Source: Marinobacter salarius
GTDB lineage: Bacteria; Pseudomonadota; Gammaproteobacteria; Pseudomonadales; Oleiphilaceae
DNA length: 64,000 bases
Assembly: GCA_000831005.1 (NCBI GenBank)
Contig: CP007152.1
Coordinates: forward strand, 496,001-560,000
Direction of reading: 5' to 3'
The notes below the pieces were generated by a model. It did not search any database. It saw only the letters and a program-made list of their open reading frames with translations, and was not told the DNA's origin. This document shows, piece after piece, positions 18,531-28,490 of this stretch. The stretch's first letter is position 1. The number at the start of each line of letters is the position of its first letter. A program made the translations under genes and the position numbers.

Positions 18531-18637
18531 GCCGGGCGGGTAGCCTTGGTCAGGACCGTGGAGCGCCAGGGATGGCGCGACCGAGCCCCACATGGACGTG
18601 CTTGTGGGCGTGTCCTGGCCAAGGCTACCCGCCTGGC
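18531..18637 (+). repeat. Dispersed structured repeat with two CANGGANG hairpins, copy 2
   Basis: Arms 18531-18556 and 18612-18637 pair along 26 positions with two G-U wobbles. Their sequence differs from copy 1 at 2283-2396 over most of the arm. The inner part is shared: hairpin GCGCC-AGGGAT-GGCGC (18563-18578) with CAGGGATG, the linker GAGCC, and a second hairpin with CATGGACG (18591-18598), then GGCGTGTCC. Both loops fit C-ANGGAN-G. It lies sense, starting 26 nt after the DAHP synthase stop and before the convergent LysE-type gene. Confidence 0.85.
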
Positions 18638-18652
18638 TCAGGCAATCGGCTC

Positions 18653-19317
18653 TCAGTCCTGGCCGGGGTTAAGGGCCTCGCCCCCGTCCCCAGACACTGT
18701 TGAAAACAGCAACTGCCCCGCCAGTAACAACAGAACGCCCCCCATCAGCCGGTCAAGCCAATAGCCGAAACGGTTAAACCCCCTGCGGATCTGCGGCAGG
18801 GTGAAGAATACCGCCACGGCCATGAACCACAGGCCGGTGGCCACTGCCATATAGACGCCATAAGCCGTTTGAATCGCAATCGGCGTACCCGGGCTGATGA
18901 TCACGGAAAAGAGTGATACGAAGAACAGCGTGGCTTTCGGGTTCAGGGTATTGGTCAGAAAACCCAGCCGATAGGCCGCGAAACCGCTTTGCCGACCACC
19001 GTTTTCCGTTTCGACATGAATGCCGCCGGCTTTCGAGCGCAGGCACTGTATCGCGATCCAGGTGAGGTAGAGGGCGCCAATCACTTTGAGAATACTGAAC
19101 AGCACCAGTGACTGCTGGATAATCAGGCCAATGCCCAGCAGGGAATACCCCACGTGAATCAGAATTCCCGTGCCAATGCCGAAGGCCGTCAGCAGGGCGT
19201 TGCGACGGCTTTGGCACAGCGCCTGGCGAAGCATCACAGCAAAGTCTGGCCCTGGGCTGGCGACGGCCAGGAAATGAACGAGGCGACGGTGATGAATTCC
19301 GGCCAGTAGTTGTGCAT
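18653..19317 (-). CDS. LysE/RhtB family amino-acid exporter (one frameshift)
   Basis: Inner-membrane exporter of the RhtB family with about six membrane segments. The family N-terminal signature LAVASPGPDFAVMLRQAL is present but split: translation from ATG 19317 (MHNYWPEFITVASF) must shift at about 19272 by one base to reach FLAVASPGPDF. The later frame holds GFLTNTLNPKATLFF, the second family signature. Repaired length is about 221 aa. Substrate (amino acid or homoserine lactone type) cannot be assigned. It converges on the DAHP synthase gene. Confidence 0.85.
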
Positions 19318-19491
19318 ACCTTTTATCTCCAGGAAAGCTCCGTTACAGGGCGCCAGTCTAGAAGGCGCGGTTGAAAAAGTCCCGCGTCGAATGCTGCGAT
19401 GTCTTTGGTTGGCAACTGAACGGTTTCCCGTATTCACTCCTATACTGAGGCAGAACCATGAATTTTGTAGGCGGTGAGGGGAGTTGTAGAC

Positions 19492-20934
19492 GTGGAAAAA
19501 CGCAAGGTGGATGTCGCTGTTATTGGCGCGGGTACCGCTGGCATGAGCGCCTATCGCGCTGCCCGCAAGCATACGGACAATATCGTTTTGATTGAAGGCG
19601 GTGCCTACGGTACCACCTGTGCCAGTGTCGGCTGTATGCCCAGCAAGCTTTTGATTGCTGCGGCCGACAGCGCCCATCAGTCGCGCAAGGCACCGATGTT
19701 TGGTGTTCACCCCGGTGATATCCGAATTGATGGCAAAGAGGTGATGGCGCGTGTCCGCAGGGAGCGGGACCGGTTCGTCAGCTTTGTGATAGAGGCGGTT
19801 GAGGGATTTCCCGAGGCTCACCGGCTTCGCGGCCAGGCCCGTTTCCTGTCGCCTCACCGAATTGTTGTTGGAGAGAAGGTGGAAGTCGAGGCCGCCCGTG
19901 TGGTCATTGCCACCGGTTCCCGGCCGAACATCCCCGGCTTTCTCAAGGACGCCAAGGACCGACTGGTGGTGAATGATGACATTTTCGAGTGGGACGACCT
20001 GCCTGGGTCCGTCGCTGTGTTCGGTCCCGGCATAATTGGCCTGGAACTGGGGCAGGCGCTCAGTCGGCTGGGGGTTCGGGTGCGGATGTTTGGTGTCAGC
20101 GGAAGTCTTGGGCCGCTTCAGGAGGAAGCGATCCGCAACTACGCCCTGAAAACGTTTAATGACGAATTTCCGTTGGATACCCGCGCCAAGGTCCGGTCGG
20201 TTGAGCGAACGGACGACGGCGTGCGTATTCGTTTTTCGGGAGCGGATCGCAGTGAAACCACGGAAACTTTCGACTATCTATTGGCAGCCACGGGGCGTCG
20301 CCCCAATGTCGACAGTCTGGATATACAGAACGCGGATATTGCCGAGGATGACCATGGCTCACCGCTGTTCGATCATTACACGCTTCAGTGCGGTGACAGT
20401 CATATCTTTATCGCTGGAGATGCCAACAATGAGGTGCCACTGCTCCATGAGGCGGCTGATGAGGGGCGAATAGCCGGCGATAACGCGGCTCGGTATCCGG
20501 ATGTGCGGGCCGGACTGCGCCGGGTGCCATTGGGCATCGTATTCACTGATCCACAGATTGCCACGGTGGGTATGACCCTCAACGAAGTCGATGAGCGTTG
20601 TAAGGGTGGTTATGCCGTTGGTGAGGTTTCTTTCGAAGGACAGGGGCGCAGCCGCGTTATTGGCGCTAATAAGGGCTTGTTGCATGTCTACGGTGAGCGG
20701 GGCAGTGGGTTATTTTTGGGCGCGGAGATGTTTGGCCCCGCAGCCGAACACATCGGACACTTGCTGGCCTGGGCTCTGCAGAAGCGCATGACGGTGAGCG
20801 AGATGCTGACCATGCCGTTCTACCACCCGGTAATTGAGGAAGGAGTTCGTACGGCATTGCGTGACCTCAACCGCAAGCTGGATATTGGGCCACAACCGAT
20901 TGAGCATTGCCTGGATTGCGGCCCGGGTGGTTAG
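19492..20934 (+). CDS. Dihydrolipoamide-dehydrogenase-like flavoprotein disulfide reductase
   Basis: FAD- and NAD(P)-dependent oxidoreductase of 480 aa. The N-terminal FAD fold is [19 protein letters not shown]; the redox-active pair is in [12 protein letters not shown] (Cys43, Cys48). A second nucleotide fold lies at [21 protein letters not shown] contacts at FIAGDANN, and the C-terminal catalytic block is [17 protein letters not shown] chose GTG 19492 because GGGGAG precedes it; an earlier GTG at 19474 has no such site. It is not beside 2-oxoacid dehydrogenase genes, so a stand-alone role is likely and the substrate is open. Confidence 0.82.
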   Translation: MEKRKVDVAVIGAGTAGMSAYRAARKHTDNIVLIEGGAYGTTCASVGCMPSKLLIAAADSAHQSRKAPMFGVHPGDIRIDGKEVMARVRRERDRFVSFVIEAVEGFPEAHRLRGQARFLSPHRIVVGEKVEVEAARVVIATGSRPNIPGFLKDAKDRLVVNDDIFEWDDLPGSVAVFGPGIIGLELGQALSRLGVRVRMFGVSGSLGPLQEEAIRNYALKTFNDEFPLDTRAKVRSVERTDDGVRIRFSGADRSETTETFDYLLAATGRRPNVDSLDIQNADIAEDDHGSPLFDHYTLQCGDSHIFIAGDANNEVPLLHEAADEGRIAGDNAARYPDVRAGLRRVPLGIVFTDPQIATVGMTLNEVDERCKGGYAVGEVSFEGQGRSRVIGANKGLLHVYGERGSGLFLGAEMFGPAAEHIGHLLAWALQKRMTVSEMLTMPFYHPVIEEGVRTALRDLNRKLDIGPQPIEHCLDCGPGG

Positions 20935-20954
20935 AGTCTGGGAAATGGCCCTGA

Positions 20955-21230
20955 TCAGAAACTCCGGGCAACCGGGATTGCCTCCGCACCAGAGACGCCC
21001 CTTGCAATCTGCTGCTTCCGCGCCCATATCTTTTCATGAAAGAAGTAGGCCACCGTGTTAATCGCTGGTTCTACCATAGCAATCAGGCTGCCAATCAGTA
21101 TGTCGCCGGTCAGCAGGTAAGCAACGGTAAAGGCCACGGTGAAGTGGGTAATGGCGAATGTGATGGTTTTCAGCAACGAGTTGTCACCCTTTGAACCATG
21201 GTCATGGAAAAACATCTTCAGGGCACTCAT
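20955..21230 (-). CDS. DUF2061 membrane protein
   Basis: 91 aa protein with two membrane segments (ITFAITHFTVAFTVAYLLTG and LIGSLIAMVEPAINTVAYFF), followed by HEKIWAR. The SLLKTITFAITHF and EPAINTVAYFFHEKIW blocks match the DUF2061 family, of unknown function. It is divergent from dps, with a 227 bp gap that holds both promoters. Confidence 0.8.
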   Translation of the reverse strand: MSALKMFFHDHGSKGDNSLLKTITFAITHFTVAFTVAYLLTGDILIGSLIAMVEPAINTVAYFFHEKIWARKQQIARGVSGAEAIPVARSF

Positions 21231-21318
21231 AGTCAGTCAGCTCCGCAAGTGCGATGGATATGGGTCCATTCAACAGCAATTGAGAATCGTTGTTAAATAA
21301 ATAATATGCAGATTTTTG

Positions 21319-21333
21319 ATAGCCCTTAGCTAT
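21319..21333 (+). promoter_or_regulatory. OxyR-like half operator upstream of dps
   Basis: ATAG at 21319-21322, seven bases, then CTAT at 21330-21333 match one half of the OxyR consensus (ATAG-N7-CTAT repeated with N7 spacing). The second half would start at 21341 (TCTT, then ATTA at 21352) and is degenerate. An imperfect longer palindrome extends to the GAGCTATCAAG at about 21360. dps is a known OxyR target in enterobacteria. Confidence 0.4.
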
Positions 21334-21457
21334 TACTTGGTCTTGCCAAAGATTAGTAAGAGCTATCAAGAAGATTGGATAACTAAACTTTATCTATTCA
21401 CGATTCCTGGTTAGATTAGCCACCAGTACATTCCGGTAACTGTCAAGGAGACACGTT

Positions 21458-21931
21458 ATGAGCAAGAACTTTATTGGTCTGGACACTGAAAAGACCCAGA
21501 GCCTGGCGAACGCACTGAACGATCTGCTGTCCAACTACCAGATCTTCTACATGAACGTTCGTGGCTATCACTGGAACATCAAAGGTGACAACTTTTTCGA
21601 ACTGCATGCCAAGTTTGAAGAGCTTTATGACGACCTGCTGTTGAAGATTGACGAGATAGCCGAGCGGGTGCTGACCCTCGGGCACAGGCCTGCACACGCC
21701 TACAGCACCTACATCGAAAAATCCGAGGTGCCTGAGCGAAAGGATGTGGCCGATGGTAAGGATGCTGTTGAAAACATCGTGGAGAGCTTCGCCAAGCTGA
21801 TTGGTAAGCAGCGGGAGTTGCTTCACCTGGCTGGCGATGCGGACGACGAGGGCACCGTTGCGTTGATGAGCGACTACATCTCTCAGCAGGAAAAGACGGT
21901 ATGGATGTACCGTAGCTACCTCGGCCAATAA
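21458..21931 (+). CDS. dps: Dps family DNA-binding ferritin-like protein
   Basis: Dodecameric iron-storage and DNA-protecting protein of 157 aa. The intersubunit ferroxidase site is visible as NVRGYHWNIKG and FFELHAKFEELYDD, then DEIAERVLTLGHRP. The Lys-containing N-terminal tail is short, so direct DNA binding may be weak. It is preceded by an OxyR-like half site and followed by an intrinsic terminator at 21970-21997, indicating a single-gene unit. The frame is intact. Confidence 0.92.
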   Translation: MSKNFIGLDTEKTQSLANALNDLLSNYQIFYMNVRGYHWNIKGDNFFELHAKFEELYDDLLLKIDEIAERVLTLGHRPAHAYSTYIEKSEVPERKDVADGKDAVENIVESFAKLIGKQRELLHLAGDADDEGTVALMSDYISQQEKTVWMYRSYLGQ

Positions 21932-21969
21932 AGCCCTTGAAGCTCTCAATCACTTGAGCAAGTGTTGAT

Positions 21970-21997
21970 AATGGCGACCGCACGGTCGCCATTTTTT
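21970..21997 (+). terminator. Intrinsic terminator after dps
   Basis: AATGGCGACCG (21970-21980) pairs with CGGTCGCCATT (21983-21993) across a two-base CA loop in the listing, so the tip pairs must open, and a T run follows. It ends the dps transcript. Confidence 0.85.
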
Positions 21998-22111
21998 GCT
22001 GATACCACCTTCCCTGAGCAGTTCTGACTTAAAAGTGACGCATTTCTGTCACCTCTTCTCCATAAAGTGTCGTGTACAACCACACGTGTAACGACAGAAG
22101 AAGAGGCAAAC

Positions 22112-23811
22112 ATGACATTCCAGAACTCACTCCTTACGGCAGCCATCCTCGCATCCACCCTGGGCCTGGCGGCCTGCGACGGTGATGACGGCGACGATGG
22201 CAGTACCGGTTCGCCCGGCACCAGCCAGACCCTGATTGAGCTGAATACCCTCGGCACCTATGCAAGTGGTGCTTTCGATGAAGGCGCAGCGGAAATCGTG
22301 GCTCACGATCCCGCCAACCAGCGTCTGTTTGTCATCAATGCCAACGATTCGACCGTGGACGTGCTGGACATCCAGGACGGAGATGCCGGTCAAGCTCAGC
22401 ACCATTGATGCCACCGCCGAAGGTGCTTCTGCGAACAGCGTGGCGGTATACGGCGATCTCGTGGCCGTCGCCATTGAAGCCAACGTCAAGCAGGACAACG
22501 GCAAGGTGGTGTTCTATAACAGCACCGACCTGAACAAGGTGGGTGAAGTAGAGGCGGGCGCCCTGCCGGATATGCTGACGTTTACCCGCGATGGCCAGAA
22601 GCTCCTGGTGGCCAACGAGGGCGAACCCAGTGATGACTACAGTGTTGACCCGGAGGGTTCCGTTAGCATTGTTGACCTGTCCAACGGCGTGGCTGCGGCG
22701 ACGGTCACCACGGCCGGGTTCGCCAGCTTCAACGGTCAGCTGGCCGAACTTATGGAACAGGGCCTGAGAGTGTTCGGGCCGGGCGCCACTCTGGCACAGG
22801 ATCTGGAGCCGGAATACATAGCGATCTCTATCGACGGTGAAAAAGCCTGGGTCGCGATGCAGGAGCAAATGCCGTTGCCGAACTGGACATCGCGGCCGGG
22901 GAGATTACCGCCATTATTCCGTTGGGTTTCAAGGATCACAGCATCATCGGCAACGAATTGGATGCCAGCAACGACGACAGCGGCATCAACATTCGCAACT
23001 GGCCGGTGAAAAGCATTTACCATCCGGATGCCATGACCAGCTACGGTTTTAACGGAAAAACCTATTACATCACCGCCAACGAGGGTGATTCCCGGGATTA
23101 CGACGCTTCAGTGAGGAATTCCGCGTCGCCGACCTGACGCTGGATGCCATGGCCTTCCCGAACGCTGCCGAGTTGCAGGAAGACGCTAACCTGGGACGCC
23201 TGAACGTCACATCCACCCTGGGTTTTGGCAATTCCTGCGCGCCCAGCGATCCTGCCAACGTCATTCTCGTGGGCGGTGAGTATGACCGGGGCTATGTGGA
23301 GAATAACTGTGTCTACAGTGAGCTCTACGCCTACGGTGCGCGTTCGTTTTCAATCTGGTCGGAAACCGGCGAGCGGGTCTTCGACAGCGGCAGTGAATTC
23401 GAGCGCATTACCGCGAGCCTGATCCCGGACAATTTCAACAGCAATAATGACGAAAATGCGTTCGACAACCGCTCCGACGATAAGGGACCAGAGCCTGAGG
23501 CGGTCACCGTGGGTACCATTAATGGCCAGACCTTTGCCTTTATCGGCCTTGAACGGGTTGGGGGCATCATGGTCTATAACGTGACCAATCCGCAGAACCC
23601 GGAATTCGTCCAGTACCTCAATAACCGCGACTTCTCTGCCTCCCAGACCGATCTTGAGAGTGGAATGGCGGGTGATCTTGGGCCCGAGGGGCTTGCCTTT
23701 ATCGCTGCTGGGGACAGCCCCAATGGCAAGCCAATGTTAGCGGTAGGCAACGAGGTGAGTGGCACGACCACTCTGTATGGTATCGATGTGATTGAACTGG
23801 CCGCTGACTGA
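22112..23811 (+). CDS. Choice-of-anchor I family lipoprotein, beta-propeller-like (three frameshifts)
   Basis: Predicted lipoprotein: MTFQNSLLTAAILASTLGLAAC has the lipobox LAAC (Cys22), followed by an acidic DGDDGDDG linker. The body resembles the choice-of-anchor I / esterase-like beta-propeller family (DLVAVAIEAN, LLVANEGEPSDDYSVDPEGS, YYITANEGDSRDYD, GPEPEAVTVGTINGQTFAFI, LGPEGLAFIAAGDSPNGKP). Breaks are at about 22385 (net one extra or two missing bases), 22862 and 23111 (one missing base each); after repair about 566 aa. Function is uncertain; related proteins are linked to phosphate or metal stress. No partner gene is adjacent. Confidence 0.8.
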
Positions 23812-23871
23812 CCGTCGGCGTGATAAGGAGAACCGGACCGGGTACTGCCCGATCCGGTTCTATACGTTCTC

Positions 23872-25000
23872 TCAACCCTGGGAGACCGTCGCCAGTGGTG
23901 GCACCTGCTGATGCAGGAACCATTTTTCGGTGACCACCTTGCGGGTAAACCAGTGAGACCGCATCAGGGTACTGGCCAATGGCATTTTGACCCAGTCCGG
24001 CACTTGCCAGCCTCATCCTGAGGCATGGCGCGATTACCAAAACGGCTGGCAATAGCTTCGCCGTAGGCCTGCAGTGCCTGGGCGGAATAATCCTCCTGGT
24101 CGCGAATAATGTCTGCCGCCATCAACGCAGACTCGATGGCAGGGCGAATACCCTCGCCGCTCTGGGTGTAGGCCAAGCCGGCGGAATCCCCGATCAACAG
24201 CAGGCCGTCATCGGCCAGTTGTCTCTCCGCGTGGGCGTATAGCAGGTAGGCATGACCTTTGAACTTGCCCGGTAAATCGGCCGGTATGCGTCCTTCGGAT
24301 TTCATTTCCTCCACGAAGGCGTTGAGGTGCTCGGTCAGTTTGTGATTGTCTTCCCGGCCAAGGCCGATATTGAGGAAATTACCTTTTCGGAACACCCAGG
24401 CATAGCCCTTCAGGTCGCGGCAGAACCAGAGCTCGGGGGTGTCGCCACGAGCTTCGCACACCTCGGCCTGTTGAGGCGTCATCTCGAATTCCACCTCTTT
24501 GGCCGCCACTACGACTTCGTGGCTGCCGGGGCCGTCTCCCATCAGCTTCGCCACCGGGCAGAAATGGCCCCCGGCACCTACGATCAGGGGCGCTCCCAGG
24601 TATCGTTGATCACCCAGTTGCCATCGCGACGAACAATGGACTTGACCGGTGTGTTCAGTTGCTTCGGCACGGCTGTCCTGTCCAGAAGAAACGCATCGAA
24701 CTCGCAGCGTCGTATGCCGTAGCTGACAATCTCACCGTGGTCATTTTCCACCGCCGATTGCCCCATCATGCCTATACGGAACCGCCGGATGGGCTGAAGG
24801 GTTCGTCCGGTGCCGTAGTGGTTGATGTCGATATCGAGACTGTCCATCACCGCAGGAGTAACCCAGCCGGCGCAGGTCTTGTCCCGAGGAAAGTCCTGCT
24901 TATCGATTACCAGAATGCGTTTGCCGCTGTCCTGCAGTGCGTGGGCGAGGGTGGAGCCGGCAGGCCCGGCACCTACGATAATCAGGTCGTAGTAGTCCAT
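23872..25000 (-). CDS. FAD-dependent oxidoreductase, geranylgeranyl-reductase family (two frameshifts)
   Basis: Flavoprotein of about 376 aa after repair. The N-terminal FAD fold is YDLIIVGAGPAGSTLAHAL, with DKQDFPRDKTCAGWV; the middle has GYAWVFRKGNFLNIGLG, and the second FAD contact is LLLIGDSAGLAYTQSGEGI. Breaks: at about 24590, NDTWE should continue APLIVGAGGHFCPVAKL; at about 24005, DEAGK should continue VPDWVKMPLAST to the end (PPLATVSQG). Both are fixed by one base. It starts two bases after the stop of the cyclopropane synthase gene, so the pair probably form an operon acting on membrane lipids; that is inference. Confidence 0.82.
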
Positions 25001-25002
25001 GA

Positions 25003-26322
25003 TTATGCCTCCGGAGCTGCGGGGGACGAATAGATGTCCTGGCGGTTTTGTGGCAGCTGGTTGTTCCCGCCATGGGTGAAGACCACCTGGAACAGTTGCA
25101 GTGACCCGGCGCGGAAGGCGGCTATGGAGCCGGCGAGGTACATTTCCCAGGCCCGGGCAAAGTGCCCGTCGTACATTTCTGTGACCTTGTCCATGTTGCT
25201 TCTGAACCGTTCCATCCAGTGGGTCAGCGTCTGTGCGTAGTGCAGTCTGAGATTTTCGACATCCAGCACCGAAAAGTCGCTGTGTTCGCAGATACCCATG
25301 AACTCAGAGATACTCGGTGGGTAAGCACCCGGAAAGATGCGTTTCTCGATCCAGGCGTTCATCAGCATGGGCCGGTTGCGGCCGATGCTGTGCAGTAACG
25401 CCAGGCCGTCCGGCTTCAGGGAACGACTGATAAGCTCCGACAGCGCCAGGTAATTGTCCTTGCCGACATGCTCCAGCATGCCGATGGACACAAAGGCGTC
25501 GTATTGGCCGCTGATGTTGCGATAGTCGTCTTCAACGTACTCAATCAGGTGGTCCAGCTGCTGACGCCTGGCTTCTTCCCGAGCGTACGTCAGCTGTTCT
25601 TTCGAGATGTTGTAGGAATGTACCTTCACGCCGTAATTCCGGGCCATATAACGCGCCAGACCACCCCAGCCACAGCCGGCTTCCACAACCGTCATGCCGG
25701 GTTTCAGTCGTAACTTGCGGCAAACGTGCTCCAGCTTGGCCAGTTGGGCCTGTTCCAGGGTCAAATCCGGCGTTTCGTAATAGGCGCAGGTGTACTGCAT
25801 TTCGGCATGATCCAGCCAGAGCCGGTAAAATTCGTTGCCCAGATCGTAATGGTGGTGAATGTTCTCCCGGGCTTCAGAAACGCCAGTAGAGCGGGGGTTA
25901 TGGTTGCGCCACAGGGCTTCCAGCCATTTGGGCCATTTCTGCCTTGCGTTGTGAATTGAGCGGTAAAGTGTCTCCATCAGCTCCGAAAGGTCGCCATCTA
26001 CCTGCAGTCTGCCTGCACTGTATAGATCTCCAAACGCCAGGTTGGGGTTGGTAACCAGCGTAAACAGCGCCTTGGGGTCTGTCAGTTTGAGCGTAAAGCG
26101 GGCATGGCCTTCTTCAGGGTCAATGAATTCGTTGTTCCACAACTGGAACCGTAGCGGCGGTGACCCGGCCATGCGCATCAGCTTGGCGATCAGCCAGCGT
26201 TCATAACTGTGAGGCTCACGGTCCGCCTGCTGCTCTTCCAGGGGCAACGTCAGGACGTGAGGCCTGTCCTCCGGTCGGTCGTTGGTGGACGCTGGGGGCT
26301 TCCGGGCGGTGCTTTGGCTCAT
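25003..26322 (-). CDS. cfa: Cyclopropane-fatty-acyl-phospholipid synthase
   Basis: S-adenosylmethionine-dependent methyltransferase that adds a methylene bridge across acyl double bonds of membrane phospholipids. Signatures are ENIHHHYDLGNEFY, MQYTCAYYETPDLTLEQAQ, VVEAGCGWGGLARYMARNYG (SAM site), FVSIGMLEHVG and NRPMLMNAWIEKRIFPGAYP. 439 aa, with an extended disordered N terminus of about 40 residues. It lies just upstream of the geranylgeranyl-reductase-like flavoprotein. It may make a product other than a plain cyclopropane, since related methylases pair with reductases, but this is not shown by sequence. Confidence 0.9.
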   Translation of the reverse strand: MSQSTARKPPASTNDRPEDRPHVLTLPLEEQQADREPHSYERWLIAKLMRMAGSPPLRFQLWNNEFIDPEEGHARFTLKLTDPKALFTLVTNPNLAFGDLYSAGRLQVDGDLSELMETLYRSIHNARQKWPKWLEALWRNHNPRSTGVSEARENIHHHYDLGNEFYRLWLDHAEMQYTCAYYETPDLTLEQAQLAKLEHVCRKLRLKPGMTVVEAGCGWGGLARYMARNYGVKVHSYNISKEQLTYAREEARRQQLDHLIEYVEDDYRNISGQYDAFVSIGMLEHVGKDNYLALSELISRSLKPDGLALLHSIGRNRPMLMNAWIEKRIFPGAYPPSISEFMGICEHSDFSVLDVENLRLHYAQTLTHWMERFRSNMDKVTEMYDGHFARAWEMYLAGSIAAFRAGSLQLFQVVFTHGGNNQLPQNRQDIYSSPAAPEA

Positions 26323-26603
26323 GGATACATATCTCCCTTTTTCAGCTGGTTAATCACGGACTGAGGTCGGCGGGCTTGGCCGACAGTGATTCAGCATCAG
26401 GCGTGTCCCGATATCACAACTGAGAATCGCCTGCTTCGTCTTTAGTATAGAAAACAAGCGTGTTTTGTCATATCCCCCCACACACCAAAGAATGGAGGGT
26501 TGCTATTGGGGCATTAGGTAAAAGGGGTAAAAGCGGGAATGGCGGGCAAAAAAACCGGGGCTGCAAGGCCCCGGCTTGTCGGTGTGCTGTCGCTGCGCCG
26601 ACG
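26323..26603. other. Intergenic region, TRAP terminator and cfa promoter
   Basis: 281 bp between the leftward dctM and cfa genes. It contains the intrinsic terminator of the TRAP operon at 26548-26575 and must hold the cfa promoter. I see no other element in it. Confidence 0.5.
26548..26575 (-). terminator. Intrinsic terminator after the TRAP operon
   Basis: On the minus strand, GCCGGGGCC pairs with GCCCCGG around TTGCA and is followed by seven T (26548-26554 on the plus strand are A). It lies just downstream of the dctM stop. Confidence 0.85.
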
Positions 26604-27899
26604 TCAGTAGGTCGAGCTCATGCCAAACCATTCCGGGAAAATGACGATCATCGCCAGCACCAGTACCTGCATCAGGATAAACGGTAGTACCCCTTTGTAG
26701 ATATCGGTGGTCTGTACACCGGGTGGTGATACGCCTTTGAGATAGAACAGACTGAACCCGAATGGGGGCGTCAGGAAACTGGTTTGCAGGTTCATGGCAA
26801 TCAGAATCGCGAACCACAGCATGTTGATGCCCATGGCTTCCGCCACCGGTGCCAGGATCGGCACGATGATGAACGAAATTTCCACGAAGTCGATGAAGAA
26901 GCCCAGCACCAGGATGACCAGCATGGCCAGGATAATGAAGCCCCATTTTTCGCCGGGAAGCTGCAGTAGCCATTCTTCCAGCAGGTAATCGCCACCGGTG
27001 TAGCTGAACACCATCGAGAATGCGGTTGCACCGACGAGGATGGCGAACACCATGGCAGTGACCTTCACCGTGTCCTTTGAGGCATCCCACACCATCTTGA
27101 AGGAGAACTGGCGGTAAATGATGGCCAGCACCACGGCGCCGACACCACCGAGCGCCGAAGATTCCGTGGGGGTGGCAATACCGGCAAAGATGGAGCCCAG
27201 TACGACGATGATCAACGCCAGCGGCGGGATAATCGCCAGCAGCGCTGCACGGATTTCCTTGCCCCGTGACAGTCCGCTGTCATCCGGCATGGCGGGGCCG
27301 GTTTCAGGCTTGAAGCGGGTGAGAACAAGGATGTAGATGATGTACAGACCGACCAGCACCACACCTGGGATAACGGCTGCCCTGAAGAGGTCGCCAACCG
27401 GGAGCCCGAGCACGTCGCCAAGGATAATCAGGATAATCGAAGGCGGTACGATCTGGCCCAGTGTGCCGGACGCACAGATAGTGCCCGTTGCAAGCCGCTT
27501 GTCGTAGTTATGGGCCAGCATCACGGGGAGAGAGATCAGACCCATGGCTACCACACTGGCACCGACGACGCCCGTTGATGCGGCGAGCAGGGCACCTACC
27601 AGGATGGTGGAAATGGCCAGGCCCCCTGGCAATCCACCGAACAGGCGGCCCATGGAGGTCAGCAATTGCTCGGCCAGCCGGGTGCGTTGCAGCACTACAC
27701 CCATGAAGATGAACAACGGCACCGCCATCAACACCGTGTTCTGCATGACGCTCATAATGCGATAGGGCATGAAAGCGAACAGATCCATGCCTTCGGCATA
27801 GATCCCGAAAAACAGGGCAACGCCGCCAAAGGTAAAGGCAACCGGGAAGCCCAGCATCAGCAGGAGGAGGGCGGCTCCGAACATAATCATACCGATCAT
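26604..27899 (-). CDS. dctM: TRAP transporter large permease (DctM)
   Basis: Membrane transport subunit of a tripartite ATP-independent periplasmic transporter, using the sodium or proton gradient. 431 aa with about twelve membrane segments; family blocks are GGLPGGLAISTILVGALLAASTG and ASGTLGQIVPPSIILIILGD, and PTESSALGGVGA. Its start overlaps the DctQ stop by four bases, so they are translationally coupled. The three subunits run dctP, dctQ, dctM leftward with a terminator after dctM. Substrate is discussed at dctP. Confidence 0.93.
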   Translation of the reverse strand: MIGMIMFGAALLLLMLGFPVAFTFGGVALFFGIYAEGMDLFAFMPYRIMSVMQNTVLMAVPLFIFMGVVLQRTRLAEQLLTSMGRLFGGLPGGLAISTILVGALLAASTGVVGASVVAMGLISLPVMLAHNYDKRLATGTICASGTLGQIVPPSIILIILGDVLGLPVGDLFRAAVIPGVVLVGLYIIYILVLTRFKPETGPAMPDDSGLSRGKEIRAALLAIIPPLALIIVVLGSIFAGIATPTESSALGGVGAVVLAIIYRQFSFKMVWDASKDTVKVTAMVFAILVGATAFSMVFSYTGGDYLLEEWLLQLPGEKWGFIILAMLVILVLGFFIDFVEISFIIVPILAPVAEAMGINMLWFAILIAMNLQTSFLTPPFGFSLFYLKGVSPPGVQTTDIYKGVLPFILMQVLVLAMIVIFPEWFGMSSTY

Positions 27900-28477
27900 G
27901 CGAGACCCTCCGCGCCGTGCTTGGGCTCATAGGTCTTGTCGCCGGAGATAACCCGTATTGCGAAGGTCACCATGTTGAACCCGGCGATACCGGTAAACAC
28001 CGCGGAAATCGGGATCACGCTCTTGATCACCCAGCGATGGGGTAGCCCACCCGGGTCGCCGCTGCCTTCGCCCATGCTGTAGGACTCAACGGCAAAATCG
28101 TAACCGTAGTTCCAGATCAGGTAGGAAAAGGGGATGACAAAGATAACAGCACCAACGATGTTGACCCAGGCCTTGGTCTTGTCACGCCAGCGGGTGTAGA
28201 AAACGTCTACGCGAACATGGCCGTCCGTGCGCAATGCGTAGGGGATGCCCAGCAGGAACACCACGGAATAGAGATGCCACTCCATTTCCTGCATACCGAT
28301 CGAAACTTCATTGAAAGCGTAGCGGGCTACTACGTCGTAGAAGACGTTACCGGCCATCAGAATCATTGCGGCACAGGCCACCCAGCCGCAAAAAATGGAC
28401 AGGGTGGCCAGGCCCTCGTCCAGCTTGATAATCCAACGCATTGATTGTCCTCCGCCAGCGAGCCGGCGATTTTTCAA
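27896..28477 (-). CDS. dctQ: TRAP transporter small permease (DctQ)
   Basis: Four-segment membrane subunit of the TRAP transporter, 193 aa. The family signature is around YSVVFLLGIPYALRTDGHVRVDVFYTRW, with a first helix at WVACAAMILMAGNVFYDVVARY. An earlier in-frame methionine (MRWIIKLDEGL) is a possible shorter start. It is coupled to dctM downstream. A terminator-like hairpin separates it from dctP and would reduce its expression relative to the binding protein. Confidence 0.9.
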   Translation of the reverse strand: MKNRRLAGGGQSMRWIIKLDEGLATLSIFCGWVACAAMILMAGNVFYDVVARYAFNEVSIGMQEMEWHLYSVVFLLGIPYALRTDGHVRVDVFYTRWRDKTKAWVNIVGAVIFVIPFSYLIWNYGYDFAVESYSMGEGSGDPGGLPHRWVIKSVIPISAVFTGIAGFNMVTFAIRVISGDKTYEPKHGAEGLA

Positions 28478-28490
28478 TTGCTATAAACGA

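Noticed and set aside
19234..19857. A 207-codon minus-strand frame antisense to the flavoprotein gene
   Set aside because: Only its last codons (the exporter N terminus) are real; the rest is a shadow of the flavoprotein gene.
26395..26410. A possible third copy of the dispersed repeat, from GGCGTGTCCCG
   Set aside because: Only the short terminal word is shared; there are no paired arms or GGA hairpins around it.
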